From assembly GCA_020049415.1 (NCBI GenBank), contig JAIFKV010000200.1:1-34237 (forward strand): 34,237 nt of DNA, read 5' to 3'. Position 1 is the stretch's first letter. The number at the start of each line of letters is the position of its first letter. The notes beneath the pieces were generated by a model that saw only the letters and a list, made by a program, of their open reading frames with translations, made no database searches and was not told the DNA's origin. The stretch is from Betaproteobacteria bacterium (GTDB taxonomy: Bacteria; Pseudomonadota; Gammaproteobacteria; Burkholderiales; Thiobacillaceae). This document shows, piece after piece, positions 8,707 to 17,765 of the stretch. The translations under genes and the position numbers were made by a program.

Positions 8707-11700
8707 TCAGTTGCTCCGACAAATCGACAGCAATGAGAAGTGACTTTGCCGTACGACCGGCTGCCCACTGCTTGAACTCCGGTTGCTGCCGAATAACCCG
8801 GAATAATCGGTAGGCGTCCAGCTTTCCGGATGCAGCGGCAAGCCGCCACGACCGCCCGCTGAAAAAGTGTTCAAACGACCCCGCCGCGCTTGCGACGGGC
8901 AGGTTTCGCGCAGCATCAAAGAGACATCGACCAGCCCGATGCTCGGTGCTGCCAGACCTGAACCGAGATCGATCGGCGGACTGGTGACCTCGATGCGACC
9001 GTCGATACCCAGTTGCGAGCTGGCTTCGATACGGCTGATCGGTGTAGCGACAAGGTAATCGGTCACGATGTCGATATTGCCGCCGTCTCCGCCAAAGGCA
9101 TTGGCGGCGATGGCGCTGTCGTTGAGCACGACAAAAGTCGAGTCCACCAGCGAAATATTGCCACCATTGCCTGCGCCGCCCTCGACTGAAGTCAGAATGC
9201 CGCTGTCGACCAATTCGATGAATGATCCAGCGCCAAGATGAATATCGCCGCCATCCGATTGCGCGGTTCCGGTGTAAACCGACGTTCCATGTTCGAGCAG
9301 GATGGAGTCGGTTGCTTCCAAAGTGATTGCGCCGGCGTTTCCCGGACCGGAGCTGCCGGCATAGATATAACTGGCATTGGCGAGGCGAATGGATTGCGCA
9401 TGCACGCGGATATTGCCGCCCGGGCCGCTATCGGCCAACACGCCGAGTGAACTGCTCTTGATCCAGGCGGCATCGGTAACTTCCACCTTGGCGGCGTCGA
9501 TCTCGATGTGACCAGCCGCGCCGCTGCCCGCAGTGGAAGAAGTCAACATGCTGCCCCGGCCGCTGCCGACATCTCTGCCGACAACCCGCAGATCCTCGAC
9601 CTGGATGGCGATGTTGCCGCCTGCACCGGCGACTGGCGATGTATCCCAGGTGTCGGTGGTGATCTGACCGCCATCCAGGATGGACAGTGCTCCAGCTGAA
9701 ATATTGATTACGCCGGCCGCACCGGAGCCGGATGAGCTCGAATCAATCCGGCTGGATATGCCGGTGTCGCCGACACCCTGGACGCGAACCTCGCCCTCGG
9801 CCCGGATGCCAATCGCACCGCCGTTTCCACTACCCGCCTCGCTTCCGGCCGCAGTGGCGCTGATCCAGCCGCCGCGTTCCACGCCGACCTGCCGCGCCTG
9901 GATATCGATGTCACCCGCCGCGCCTGGCCCATAGCTGGTGGACGTAATCGTGGCGGGCAAGCCATTACTGGAAAGGCCATGAATGCGCACGCTATCGCTG
10001 GCTTGAATCCGCACTTTCCCGGCCGCACCGGCATTTTGCTGACTGCCGATACTGCTGCTGCTGATGCTGGCGCCATTCCGCACTTCCAGCGTACCGGTGT
10101 TAATCGACAAGGTGCCGGCCGCTGCCGCGCCAAAGGTATCAACACCCATCAAGGTCAGTTCGCCATTCGAACGATCAAGCACCACCTCGCTGGCCTGCAC
10201 ATGAATGTCGCCGCCGAGACCGGAAACAACTTCGCTGGAAGTGGTGGAGAGCACTTGCCCGCCATCCAGCACTTCTACGCGTCGAGCCTGTAACTCGATG
10301 CTTCCGGCCCGACCAGGGCCGCGCGTTGCAGCATCGATTGCGCTGGCCAACACCGAGTCGGGATAGGCCAGGACAGGCGCCGAACCGGAAATGCGGATAG
10401 TGTCTACGGCGTCGATATGGATCGCGCCCCCCGCTCCAGCGTTTGCGCTGTCGTCAAATGTATCGCTGGCAATGCTGCCGCCCTGGCTGACTTCAACCGA
10501 GCCGGCGTGGATCTCGATCGAACCAGCCGCGCCCGAACCGTAACTCGATGACTGCACAATGCTGGGGCCGCTACCGGTCCAGCTTTGTCCATCAACCCGC
10601 AAGCTGCCACTGGCATTGATGACGATCCGACCGCCCCGCCCGGCGCCCGGCTCGATGCGGGTGGTAATGCTATGGATGTTGCCGCCGCCGGTAATGCTGA
10701 CATCGGGGGCTTCAATAACAATGCCGCCCGCCGCGCCGGTGCCAAAAGTGGTGGAGTAGAGTTGACTAGGTTGTCCGTAATTCGGACTGGCGTCGGCTCC
10801 GGCAACGACAACAGCAACATCGGCGCCAAGCTCAACCGCACCCGCCGCCCCGATGCTCAGGCCCAGGGTATTACTGCCCACCCAGGCGCCATTGGTGATG
10901 GCGATGGTCTCGCCATGCACGGCAATGCCGCCTGCCTGGCCGCTGCCAGAAGTCAAGGTGGATATCATGCTTCGCTCGTCACTGACGGGGTTGATGCCGT
11001 CAACCAGAACGCCGCCGCGGGTGGTGATAGAAACATGGCCGCCAGCGGTATTCGCCATTCCCTCGTTGACGGTCAACAGCGCGCTGCCGGAAACGACATC
11101 GAGACGACCGGCCTGAAGGTTGATGTTTCCGGCATTGCCATTGCCCTCGGTATGCGTGTAGATCAGGCTGTCTTCACCCAAAGTAACCGTGCCGCTTGCC
11201 TGGATATCGATGTCACCACCCGCGCTATCGGCGGCATTGTCGTTAAGCAATGCACTGCGGGTAAGCGTCAACTGTCCGCCGACGATGCGGATACTGCCGC
11301 TAGGCTGGTTTTCGATACTGCCGGTATAAAGACGACTGTCGCTCAGAGTGATGACCCCGTTGGAGGCGTCCGCCTCGAAATCGCCTAGATCGATTCGACC
11401 AGCGGGTGCATAAAGTAGCGCGCCATCCGTCAGACCGATGTCGCGGCTGACCAAGGCGAGGGTATTGCCAGGCATGACTTCCAGCACCGCCGCGTTGGCG
11501 GACAGGCTGGCAGCGTTGCCGGCGAGAAATCCGAAGGCGGCGGGCGCGGCGCTGCTGAATTGACTGTCGCTTGCGAGCGAGGCGTGCAACGTGGCGCCAT
11601 CGGCGAAACGCAACATGTCCGCGGTGCTTGCATAAAACGAACCCTGTGTTTCAAGTTTGGCGTTGGCGCCAAAAACCACCCCCGCCGGGTTGATGAAATA

Positions 11701-12051
11701 CATCGCCGCACCGGGGATGTCGGCGGCGATGACGCCGTCGATGCTGGAGGCATTGCCGCCGGTAACGCGGGAAACGATATTGGCAATGCTGGTTGGACCG
11801 GAAAAGGTGACGCGCTGACCAGCGGCGATATCGAACACGCGAAAACTGTGGAACAGATTGGTTCCGGACTGCCTGCCGTAGTCCGACAAGACACGCATAT
11901 CCGCCGCGTTCAGGGCAAATACCGGGCCGACGCTGCCGTCAGCAACAACCTCGGCATTGACCTCGGCCGGCAGCAGCAAGGCAGCCATCAGATTCAGTGC
12001 CAGAAATACGCGCTGTCCGGCAAACAGATTTGGGAGCATCGATCGAGCCAT
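8707..12051 (-). CDS. Two-partner secretion exoprotein (TpsA, filamentous haemagglutinin-like)
   Basis: A 1114-residue predicted surface or secreted beta-helix protein, exported through the TpsB encoded just upstream. The signal peptide is cleaved probably after Ala33 (PAEVNA). The TPS secretion domain (about 35-270) shows NLFHSF (65-70), RVTGGN (95-100) and INPAGVVFG, a variant of the NPNGI motif, at 120-128. The rest is a long run of degenerate repeats of the type GSGAAGxIxI-A--VEV--GG-I-S, expected to coil as a parallel beta-helix. The C terminus carries NTFSAGGRGGLPLHP, resembling a motif I recall at the ends of cyanobacterial haemagglutinin-like proteins. Only two cysteines occur, C1051 and C1111. 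A GAGG ribosome site overlaps the tpsB stop codon 11 bases upstream. No adhesin or toxin function can be assigned from sequence. Confidence 0.92.
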   Translation of the reverse strand: MARSMLPNLFAGQRVFLALNLMAALLLPAEVNAEVVADGSVGPVFALNAADMRVLSDYGRQSGTNLFHSFRVFDIAAGQRVTFSGPTSIANIVSRVTGGNASSIDGVIAADIPGAAMYFINPAGVVFGANAKLETQGSFYASTADMLRFADGATLHASLASDSQFSSAAPAAFGFLAGNAASLSANAAVLEVMPGNTLALVSRDIGLTDGALLYAPAGRIDLGDFEADASNGVITLSDSRLYTGSIENQPSGSIRIVGGQLTLTRSALLNDNAADSAGGDIDIQASGTVTLGEDSLIYTHTEGNGNAGNINLQAGRLDVVSGSALLTVNEGMANTAGGHVSITTRGGVLVDGINPVSDERSMISTLTSGSGQAGGIAVHGETIAITNGAWVGSNTLGLSIGAAGAVELGADVAVVVAGADASPNYGQPSQLYSTTFGTGAAGGIVIEAPDVSITGGGNIHSITTRIEPGAGRGGRIVINASGSLRVDGQSWTGSGPSIVQSSSYGSGAAGSIEIHAGSVEVSQGGSIASDTFDDSANAGAGGAIHIDAVDTIRISGSAPVLAYPDSVLASAIDAATRGPGRAGSIELQARRVEVLDGGQVLSTTSSEVVSGLGGDIHVQASEVVLDRSNGELTLMGVDTFGAAAAGTLSINTGTLEVRNGASISSSSIGSQQNAGAAGKVRIQASDSVRIHGLSSNGLPATITSTSYGPGAAGDIDIQARQVGVERGGWISATAAGSEAGSGNGGAIGIRAEGEVRVQGVGDTGISSRIDSSSSGSGAAGVINISAGALSILDGGQITTDTWDTSPVAGAGGNIAIQVEDLRVVGRDVGSGRGSMLTSSTAGSGAAGHIEIDAAKVEVTDAAWIKSSSLGVLADSGPGGNIRVHAQSIRLANASYIYAGSSGPGNAGAITLEATDSILLEHGTSVYTGTAQSDGGDIHLGAGSFIELVDSGILTSVEGGAGNGGNISLVDSTFVVLNDSAIAANAFGGDGGNIDIVTDYLVATPISRIEASSQLGIDGRIEVTSPPIDLGSGLAAPSIGLVDVSLMLRETCPSQARRGRLNTFSAGGRGGLPLHPESWTPTDYSGLFGSNRSSSSGQPVVRQSHFSLLSICRSN

Positions 12052-12062
12052 GTTTGCGCGCC

Positions 12063-13745
12063 TCAGAAAACGTGTCGCAGTTCAACTTTGAGGTGTACGC
12101 CCCGGTCCTGCAGCGTGTCGCCTCGTTCCAATTTCTTGCGTACAGCGGCCCAATACAGCCCAAGCCGCGTAGCTTCGCCAGATTGCCAACGCAGACCGGG
12201 GCCGGCGGACCAGAGCGGAGCATGCATGGTGTCGCCGTCTTCCCAGGCCGAACCGCCATCCACAAACAGCAGCCCCTGCCATCCGCCCGCATCACTGCGA
12301 GCAGGCTGAGCGGCGTCCTTGTCGAAGCTGACGCGATACTCGATCGAGGCGAACCAGCCGTTGTCGCGCACTTGCGTGTTCTCGCGAAATCCACGTACCG
12401 TATCCATGCCCCCCAAGCCGAATTTCTCCTGCGGCAATAGCGCTGCGGTGGCGACTTGAAAACCCACTCGCGCCGAAACTTCGCCGTGCCGATCAGGCAC
12501 TACCCGCAAGCCTTGCCACTGGCCATTCAGGCTGGTGAATCGGGAATCAGCCACGCCGCCAGGGTTGATCGTCGAGCCAAAGGCATCAAGCCCCTGGCTG
12601 AGCGTAATACGGGCCGAATTGACATGCGAGGCGCTGCGACTCAACCAATCCGCCGTCAGACGGACCGCCACCGCTACAGACTTGCCATCATGCGAACCGG
12701 CGCTGAAATCGAATGCTTCTCCGCCCAGCCAAGTCTGATGCGCTCGCCGAGCCAGACTGCCGCCAACGGCGAATTCATGCAGTGGCGTCACCCGCAACGG
12801 GTAGCGCAGGCCGATTTCGAATGTCTCGGAGCGGCCGCGAATATCGATGACATCGAACGGCTCTTCGACGATCAGCGAGTTGCTCTTTTCGTAAAGCAGT
12901 TTCAGCGTGGTGTCATTGGCTGAAATCGGAAGCGTGGTACTCAGTGCGAAATCGTCAGCACCTTCCACCTTGCCGAGACGCAATGACCATTGATCGTTCC
13001 AACCCAGCAGATTCTTGACGCCGCCAGTCACCGCGAAGCGAAATTCGCCGACGTTCGGGTTGCGCGAATTGGCCAGTTCGGCACCCAGTGTGTAACGTTT
13101 ACCTTCGTCGATGGCCACCCGCAGAATACCGATACCGGGCTGTTCAGCCGGCTGTAGTTCGGCATTGATCTGACTGATGGTCGATTCCGCCAGCAGTCGC
13201 TGCATACGCTGCTGCAAGCGCGGCACATTAAGCGGTTGGCCCGCTCCCAGACGCAATCGCCGTTCGAGAAAGGACGGCCGAAGATGCGCCGCCCCTGAAA
13301 TGCGAACCTCCCCGAGCGTCCCTTCAATCGCCCGCAGCCGGAGGATGCCGGAACTGACGTCCTGATCGGGAATGACGATGCCGGAGTTGATGTAACCGGC
13401 GTCGATATACATCCGGGTCAGATCAAGACGAATATCTTCCAGGTCTTCGCTGTTCAGCTCGCGACCGAAATAAGGCTGCAACTTCGTCGTTAGCTGATCC
13501 CGCGAAAAAACCGTGCAGCCGGCAATTTCAAACGCCTTGAAGGTGATGCTGACAGCGGACGAAAAATCTCGCGGCTTGTCGATCACGGACAGTTCTGGCG
13601 CTTGCGCCTGGGCGAGGTTCGGAATCGCGCAGACTCCCAGCAACAAAGAAAGGACAAAATTTGCGAGTCGCAACGCGCGCGGATTGACGCGGGAGGATGC
13701 CCTCGAGTAGCGGGCATAACAACTTACGAGAAAAGATTTTTTCAT
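12063..13745 (-). CDS. Two-partner secretion outer-membrane transporter (TpsB, ShlB/FhaC/HecB family)
   Basis: A 560-residue Omp85-superfamily transporter that should thread the following TpsA protein across the outer membrane. A long signal sequence (core ANFVLSLLLGVCAIP, cleavage near AQA at residue 48) leads to POTRA domains at about 75-150 and 155-215 (FEIAGCTVFS, YIDAGYINSGIVIPDQ, GILRLRAIEGTLGEVRISG). A beta-barrel (about 220-560) follows, with FGLGGMDTVRGFREN, the conserved (V)RG(F/Y) loop motif of the family, near residue 440. The protein ends in phenylalanine (LRHVF), as expected for barrel insertion. It is the first gene of the operon; tpsA begins 11 bases after its stop. The upstream 148 bases are shared with the divergent mtaD-like gene. 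Confidence 0.93.
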   Translation of the reverse strand: MKKSFLVSCYARYSRASSRVNPRALRLANFVLSLLLGVCAIPNLAQAQAPELSVIDKPRDFSSAVSITFKAFEIAGCTVFSRDQLTTKLQPYFGRELNSEDLEDIRLDLTRMYIDAGYINSGIVIPDQDVSSGILRLRAIEGTLGEVRISGAAHLRPSFLERRLRLGAGQPLNVPRLQQRMQRLLAESTISQINAELQPAEQPGIGILRVAIDEGKRYTLGAELANSRNPNVGEFRFAVTGGVKNLLGWNDQWSLRLGKVEGADDFALSTTLPISANDTTLKLLYEKSNSLIVEEPFDVIDIRGRSETFEIGLRYPLRVTPLHEFAVGGSLARRAHQTWLGGEAFDFSAGSHDGKSVAVAVRLTADWLSRSASHVNSARITLSQGLDAFGSTINPGGVADSRFTSLNGQWQGLRVVPDRHGEVSARVGFQVATAALLPQEKFGLGGMDTVRGFRENTQVRDNGWFASIEYRVSFDKDAAQPARSDAGGWQGLLFVDGGSAWEDGDTMHAPLWSAGPGLRWQSGEATRLGLYWAAVRKKLERGDTLQDRGVHLKVELRHVF

Positions 13746-13757
13746 TGGGCGCAGGCT

Positions 13758-13773
13758 CGAAAATTATTTTTCG
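13758..13773. promoter_or_regulatory. AT-rich palindrome upstream of tpsB
   Basis: CGAAAA and TTTTCG flank a four-base AT centre, 13 bases before the tpsB ATG (13743-13745) in the intergenic space shared with the divergent mtaD-like gene. It could be an operator, a short leader hairpin that hides the ribosome site, or part of the AT-rich promoter. The remaining 13774-13893 bases show only a TAGAAT (13856-13861) that could be a -10 box for the plus-strand gene; no good -35 is visible. Confidence 0.3.
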
Positions 13774-13893
13774 CGAAGCAAATCTGAGTGTTGCTGAAAA
13801 TTTACTCGGGATGAAGGGATTCTGGAACACCACATAAGACAAAGCCGATCTTCTTTAGAATAGCCCGCTATTTCATCCCGCCAAGCAGCCACC

Positions 13894-15213
13894 ATGTCTC
13901 AAGTAACCGCCGATCTACGCATTGATGCAGGCTGGATCATTCCGGTCGATCCCGACCAGCGCTCGCTTGCCGACCATAGCCTGCTGATCAAGGCTGGCCG
14001 TATCGCCGCCTTGGTACCGCGCGACGAAGCCGATAACTGGGTCAGCAAAGAGAAAATTCATCTGCCTGGGCACGCGCTGATCCCTGGTTTGGTCAATCTG
14101 CACACCCACGCAGCGATGACCTTGCTGCGCGGCTATGCCGACGATTTGCCGCTGATGAAGTGGCTGCAAGAACACATCTGGCCGGCTGAATCACTGCATG
14201 TTTCCGCTGATTTTGTGCGCGACGGCACCCGTCTGGCAGGCCTGGAAATGCTGAAATGCGGCGTGACCTGCTTCAACGACATGTATTTTTTCTCCGACGC
14301 CGTAATTGAAGCCGCCGTTGAAACGGGCATCCGTGTCGCGGCGGGTCTTATTGTGGTGGATGCGCCAACGCCTTATGCCGCTGATCCGGATGGCTATCTG
14401 CAAAAAGGTCTGGCGTTGCGTGATGACTGGATTGATCACCCGCTGGCCAATTTTTGCCTGGCGCCGCACGCACCCTATACGGTCAGCGATCAAACGCTGG
14501 AAAAAGTCGTGACTTTTGCGGCGCAGCTGGACATACCGATCCACATGCATATCCACGAAACCGAGGCTGAAATCCAACATGGCGTCGCCACCCATGGCGT
14601 GCGCCCGCTGGCGCGATTAAAAGCGCTGGGGCTGCTTACGCCCAGTCTGATTGCGATCCATGCGGTGCATCTGAACGATGATGAAATCGCGCTGCTGGCC
14701 AGTCACGGCTGCCATGTCGCGCACTGCCCAAGTTCCAACCTGAAACTGGCAAGCGGCTTTGCTCCGATCGCGAAACTGCTCGCCGCTGGCGTCAATGTGG
14801 GTGTCGGCACCGATGGCGCCGCCAGCAACAATCGCCTCGACTTGCTTGGCGAGATGCGCTTGGCCGCGCTGCTTGGCAAGGCCGTTTCCGCCGACCCCGC
14901 CGCGATACCGGCGCATCAGGCATTGCGCATGGCCACTTTGGCGGGTGCGCAAGCGTTGGGACTGGACAGCAAAATCGGCTCGCTGGAAGTCGGCAAAATG
15001 GCGGATGTGGTTGCCGTCAATCTGAATCATGCGGCGACACAACCTTGCTACGACCCGGTCTCGCAATTGGTCTATAGCGCCGGCAGCGAGCAAGTCAGCC
15101 ATGTCTGGGTTGGCGGCAAAGCGGTTCTGGTTGAAGGCCAATGTCAGACATTGGATACGGCGGAAGTGTTGGGTAAAGCGCATATCTGGCGTAGACGAAT
15201 CAAAGGCGGTTGA
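13894..15213 (+). CDS. mtaD: 5-methylthioadenosine/S-adenosylhomocysteine deaminase-like TRZ/ATZ amidohydrolase
   Basis: A 439-residue metal-dependent amidohydrolase of the TRZ/ATZ group. Metal and catalytic residues are visible: HxH (His70 and His72 in NLHTHAAMT), His in HMHIHETEAE, His in IAIHAVHLND, and the catalytic Asp307 in VGTDGAASNNR. Length and sequence fit proteins annotated as MtaD, which deaminate 5'-methylthioadenosine and S-adenosylhomocysteine in purine and methionine salvage. Substrate cannot be proved from sequence, and members of this family acting on other amino-heterocycles look much alike. The gene stands alone, divergent from tpsB and convergent with rluE (24 bases between stops). 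A frameshifted relic of a related gene lies at 3753-3831. Confidence 0.85.
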   Translation: MSQVTADLRIDAGWIIPVDPDQRSLADHSLLIKAGRIAALVPRDEADNWVSKEKIHLPGHALIPGLVNLHTHAAMTLLRGYADDLPLMKWLQEHIWPAESLHVSADFVRDGTRLAGLEMLKCGVTCFNDMYFFSDAVIEAAVETGIRVAAGLIVVDAPTPYAADPDGYLQKGLALRDDWIDHPLANFCLAPHAPYTVSDQTLEKVVTFAAQLDIPIHMHIHETEAEIQHGVATHGVRPLARLKALGLLTPSLIAIHAVHLNDDEIALLASHGCHVAHCPSSNLKLASGFAPIAKLLAAGVNVGVGTDGAASNNRLDLLGEMRLAALLGKAVSADPAAIPAHQALRMATLAGAQALGLDSKIGSLEVGKMADVVAVNLNHAATQPCYDPVSQLVYSAGSEQVSHVWVGGKAVLVEGQCQTLDTAEVLGKAHIWRRRIKGG

Positions 15214-15237
15214 CCCGACACCGACGGAACCGGAAAC

Positions 15238-15780
15238 CTACGCCGTCACGTCTCGCCATTCACCCGGCGACAAGCCATCCAAGCGATAGTTGCCAATCGC
15301 CACCCGCAGCAAGCGCAAAGTGGGAAACCCGGCTTTCGCGGTCATCCGCCGAACCTGACGGTTTTTGCCTTCTTTCAGTACAAGCTCGATCCAGGTCGTT
15401 GGGATAGCCTTGCGATAGCGCACCGGCGGGTCGCGCGGCCAGAGATTCCGCGGAACTTCAATCAAGCTCGCCTGCGCCGGTTGAGTGACGAAATCGCCCA
15501 AATCCATCGGCTGTCGCAACGGTGCCAAATCGGCCTCGGTTGGCGCGCCTTCAACCTGCGCCCAATAGCTTTTCGGTAGTTTGTGGCGCGGGTCGGCAAG
15601 GCGATGCTGTAGCGCACCATCGTCGGTTAAAATCAACAGCCCCTCGCTATCGCGATCCAGGCGTCCAGCCGCATAGACACCGGGAATATCGAGATAGGCC
15701 TTGAGCCCGGGGTGGCCGTCTTCATCAGTGAATTGGCTCAGGACCCCGTAAGGCTTGTTGAATAAAATGATGCGCGCCAT
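15238..15780 (-). CDS. rluE: RluE/RsuA-family rRNA pseudouridine synthase
   Basis: A 180-residue pseudouridine synthase. [17 protein letters not shown] opens the catalytic domain, the catalytic aspartate is D42 in [16 protein letters not shown], and [11 protein letters not shown] near the C terminus is the family's second signature. There is no S4 domain, which fits RluE (23S rRNA U2457 in E. coli numbering) rather than RsuA or RluB. The frame is open to 15834, but those residues are not family-like; the ATG at 15780 gives the canonical start. The gene is divergent from icd, with only 42 bases between the starts, so the two promoters must overlap. Confidence 0.88.
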   Translation of the reverse strand: MARIILFNKPYGVLSQFTDEDGHPGLKAYLDIPGVYAAGRLDRDSEGLLILTDDGALQHRLADPRHKLPKSYWAQVEGAPTEADLAPLRQPMDLGDFVTQPAQASLIEVPRNLWPRDPPVRYRKAIPTTWIELVLKEGKNRQVRRMTAKAGFPTLRLLRVAIGNYRLDGLSPGEWRDVTA

Positions 15781-15822
15781 CAGTCTAAATTTTCGATTCG
15801 ATAACTTTGAACAGGAGTTGCC

Positions 15823-17064
15823 ATGAGCAGCCATATCAAGACGCCGACCGCGGGCGCCAAAATCACCGTCAATGCCGATGCTTCGCTGAATGTGCCGGAT
15901 CGGCCGATTATCCCGTTTATCGAAGGTGATGGCACCGGCGTCGACATCACCCCGGTGATGATCAAAGTGCTCGATGCCGCCGTTGCCAAAGCCTATGGCG
16001 GCAAACGCCAGATCGAGTGGATGGAAGTCTTTGCTGGCGAAAAAGCGACCAAGGTCTATGGCGCCGATGCCTGGCTGCCCGATGAAACCGTCGCGGCGAT
16101 TCGCGACTATGTGGTTTCGATCAAAGGCCCGCTGACTACCCCGACTTCCGGCGGCATCCGTTCACTCAACGTGGCGCTGCGCCAGATGCTCGATTTGTAC
16201 GTTTGCCTGCGCCCGGTGCGCTATTTCGAAGGTGTGCCGACGCCCGTTAAAGCACCAGAAAAAGTCGACATGGTGATCTTCCGCGAGAATACTGAAGACA
16301 TCTATGCCGGCGTTGAATGGGAAGCCGGTTCGCCGGAAGTGAAGAAAGTCATCGAATTCCTGCAAAAGGAAATGGGCGTCACCAAGATTCGCTTCCCCGA
16401 GTCTTCCGCCATCGGCATCAAGCCGGTTTCGATCGACGGCTCGGAGCGCCTGATTCGCCGCGCAATCCAGTACGCCATCGACAACAACCGTCGTTCTGTA
16501 ACCCTGGTTCACAAGGGCAACATCATGAAGTTCACCGAGGGTGGCTTCAAAAAATGGGGTTATGAACTGGCGATTCGGGAATTTGGCGGCGAATTGATCG
16601 ATGGCGGTCCCTGGGTGAAATTGCCGAACGGGATCGTCATCAAGGACGTCATCGCCGACGCCTTCCTGCAGCAAATTCTGTTGCGTCCGGAAGACTATGA
16701 CGTGATCGCCACGCTGAACCTCAACGGCGACTATGTTTCCGATGCGCTGGCGGCGGAAGTTGGCGGCATCGGCATCGCCCCCGGCGCAAATCTGTCCGAT
16801 TCAGTCGCAATGTTCGAAGCCACACATGGCACCGCGCCGAAATACGCCGGCAAGGATTACGTCAATCCGGGTTCGATCACCTTGTCCGGCGAAATGATGT
16901 TGCGCCACATGGGTTGGCTGGAAGCGGCCGACCTGATCATCAAGGGTATGGATGGTGCGATTCGGGCGAAGAAAGTCACCTATGACTTCGCCCGCTTGAT
17001 GGATGGTGCAACGCAAATACCATGCTCAGAATTCGGCACGGAAATGATCCGCTGGATGGATTAA
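15823..17064 (+). CDS. icd: NADP-dependent isocitrate dehydrogenase
   Basis: A 413-residue TCA-cycle enzyme converting isocitrate to 2-oxoglutarate and CO2 with NADP reduction. The substrate site [15 protein letters not shown] contains the serine phosphorylated by AceK in enteric bacteria. [31 protein letters not shown] and [15 protein letters not shown] follow in order; the last forms part of the NADP site in the E. coli-type enzyme. Length matches E. coli Icd (416). A good AGGAG ribosome site lies before the ATG (AACAGGAGTTGCCATG). The TAA overlaps the stop of a small convergent open frame. Confidence 0.97.
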   Translation: MSSHIKTPTAGAKITVNADASLNVPDRPIIPFIEGDGTGVDITPVMIKVLDAAVAKAYGGKRQIEWMEVFAGEKATKVYGADAWLPDETVAAIRDYVVSIKGPLTTPTSGGIRSLNVALRQMLDLYVCLRPVRYFEGVPTPVKAPEKVDMVIFRENTEDIYAGVEWEAGSPEVKKVIEFLQKEMGVTKIRFPESSAIGIKPVSIDGSERLIRRAIQYAIDNNRRSVTLVHKGNIMKFTEGGFKKWGYELAIREFGGELIDGGPWVKLPNGIVIKDVIADAFLQQILLRPEDYDVIATLNLNGDYVSDALAAEVGGIGIAPGANLSDSVAMFEATHGTAPKYAGKDYVNPGSITLSGEMMLRHMGWLEAADLIIKGMDGAIRAKKVTYDFARLMDGATQIPCSEFGTEMIRWMD

Positions 17065-17285
17065 GTTTTGCCGTTGGCTTGGGGCGGATGCGGGGAAAGT
17101 GGTTGAGGTATGTCCCCCGCCCCAAGTCGATGTAACAGATCGATCAATTCAAACGCAATCGCACCGAGTTCATCTTTCTGTCGCTCCAGACCGGCAACCA
17201 AATGCACAATCTGACTATGTGAGTCCAACTGTTGCGACTCGCCATCAACTTCAAGAAACCGATTCGATAGATTGTGTGTATTCAT
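17061..17285 (-). CDS. Small hypothetical protein between icd and the cold-shock gene
   Basis: A 74-residue frame I do not recognise. The middle ([35 protein letters not shown]) reads as an amphipathic helix or short coiled coil, and the C terminus is proline-rich. A GGAG ribosome site lies eight bases before the ATG, which favours a real gene. Its stop overlaps the icd stop in convergent orientation. It has no cysteines, signal peptide or membrane segment. It may be only a chance open frame. Confidence 0.45.
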   Translation of the reverse strand: MNTHNLSNRFLEVDGESQQLDSHSQIVHLVAGLERQKDELGAIAFELIDLLHRLGAGDIPQPLSPHPPQANGKT

Positions 17286-17313
17286 ATTGGCCGCTCCGTC
17301 GCCAGCTCCGTGT

Positions 17314-17338
17314 CTTGTGAATTAAGCTATAGCACAAG
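17314..17338. repeat. Inverted repeat upstream of the small minus-strand ORF
   Basis: CTTGTG and CACAAG are six-base arms 13 bases apart, ending 28 bases before the ATG of the 74-residue frame. The layout could be a regulator site or part of that gene's promoter. It does not fit the CRP consensus spacing. Confidence 0.25.
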
Positions 17339-17369
17339 CGGGACATGGCGCAGAGGACCATTTCAGTCT

Positions 17370-17386
17370 GGCGGAAAATTTCCGCC
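17370..17386. repeat. Perfect hairpin downstream of the cold-shock gene
   Basis: GGCGGAAA and TTTCCGCC are eight-base perfect arms around one base, 17 bases beyond the stop of the minus-strand cold-shock gene. No U-tract follows on the transcribed strand, so it is not a classic intrinsic terminator; it may stabilise the 3' end or help termination. Confidence 0.35.
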
Positions 17387-17402
17387 CACCGAAAAAACCG
17401 AA

Positions 17403-17606
17403 TTACATCGGCACGATGTTGGAGGCTTGCTTGCCCTTGGGGCCGTCCACCACATCAAAAGAAACACGCTGATTTTCTTTCAGGCTTTTGAAGCCCTTGG
17501 AATTGATCGCGGAAAAGTGGGCGAACACGTCATCACCACCGCCATCAGGGGTAATGAAGCCGAAGCCTTTAGAGTCGTTAAACCATTTAACAGTGCCAGT
17601 GGCCAT
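17403..17606 (-). CDS. CspA-family cold-shock protein
   Basis: A 67-residue single cold-shock domain that binds single-stranded nucleic acid as an RNA chaperone. The start [18 protein letters not shown] carries RNP1 (KGFGFI, 13-18), and RNP2 is VFAHF (27-31). The end [11 protein letters not shown] is typical. The frame is open upstream to 17678, but the ATG at 17606 gives the exact family N terminus and is preceded by TAGGAG at good spacing. The paralogue identity (CspA, CspD, CspE) cannot be fixed. The gene is divergent from clpS across about 196 bases, room for the long leader common in this family. Confidence 0.95.
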   Translation of the reverse strand: MATGTVKWFNDSKGFGFITPDGGGDDVFAHFSAINSKGFKSLKENQRVSFDVVDGPKGKQASNIVPM

Positions 17607-17693
17607 TGAAACTGCTCCTAAACAAAAACCAAAATAACTTAAATAAAAAAACAGATAAAAAGCTTGAACCAAACGCACCCGATAATGGTCTCG

Positions 17694-17715
17694 AAAAGCC
17701 CAAACGGAGGCTTTT
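17694..17715. repeat. Hairpin in the csp/clpS divergent region
   Basis: AAAAGCC and GGCTTTT form seven-base arms with an eight-base loop. On the minus strand this would fold in the 5' leader of the cold-shock mRNA. On the plus strand it lies upstream of clpS. It could be a leader structure or an attenuator-like element. Confidence 0.35.
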
Positions 17716-17741
17716 TACTCGCCTAATCCCCCTGTCGTCAA
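17712..17741 (-). promoter_or_regulatory. Possible promoter of the cold-shock gene
   Basis: On the minus strand TTGACG (17741-17736) and TAAAAA (17717-17712) are separated by 18 bases, a fair match to a sigma-70 promoter. It would give a leader of about 100 bases. The assignment rests on pattern only. Confidence 0.3.
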
Positions 17742-17745
17742 TCGG

Positions 17746-17765
17746 CTTGAAAAAATTCTTTCAAG
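17746..17765. repeat. Second hairpin upstream of clpS
   Basis: CTTGAAA and TTTCAAG are perfect seven-base arms with the loop AAATTC, 37 bases before the clpS ATG. It could be an operator or overlap the clpS promoter. No clear ribosome site precedes clpS. Confidence 0.3.

Noticed and set aside
8707..12051. Repeats in tpsA as DNA-level tandem repeats
   Set aside because: The units are degenerate at DNA level and are explained by the beta-helix protein repeat.
17314..17338. Possible CRP site, attractive because the window has an adenylate cyclase
   Set aside because: Arm spacing does not fit TGTGA-N6-TCACA and the site is not near the cyclase operon.
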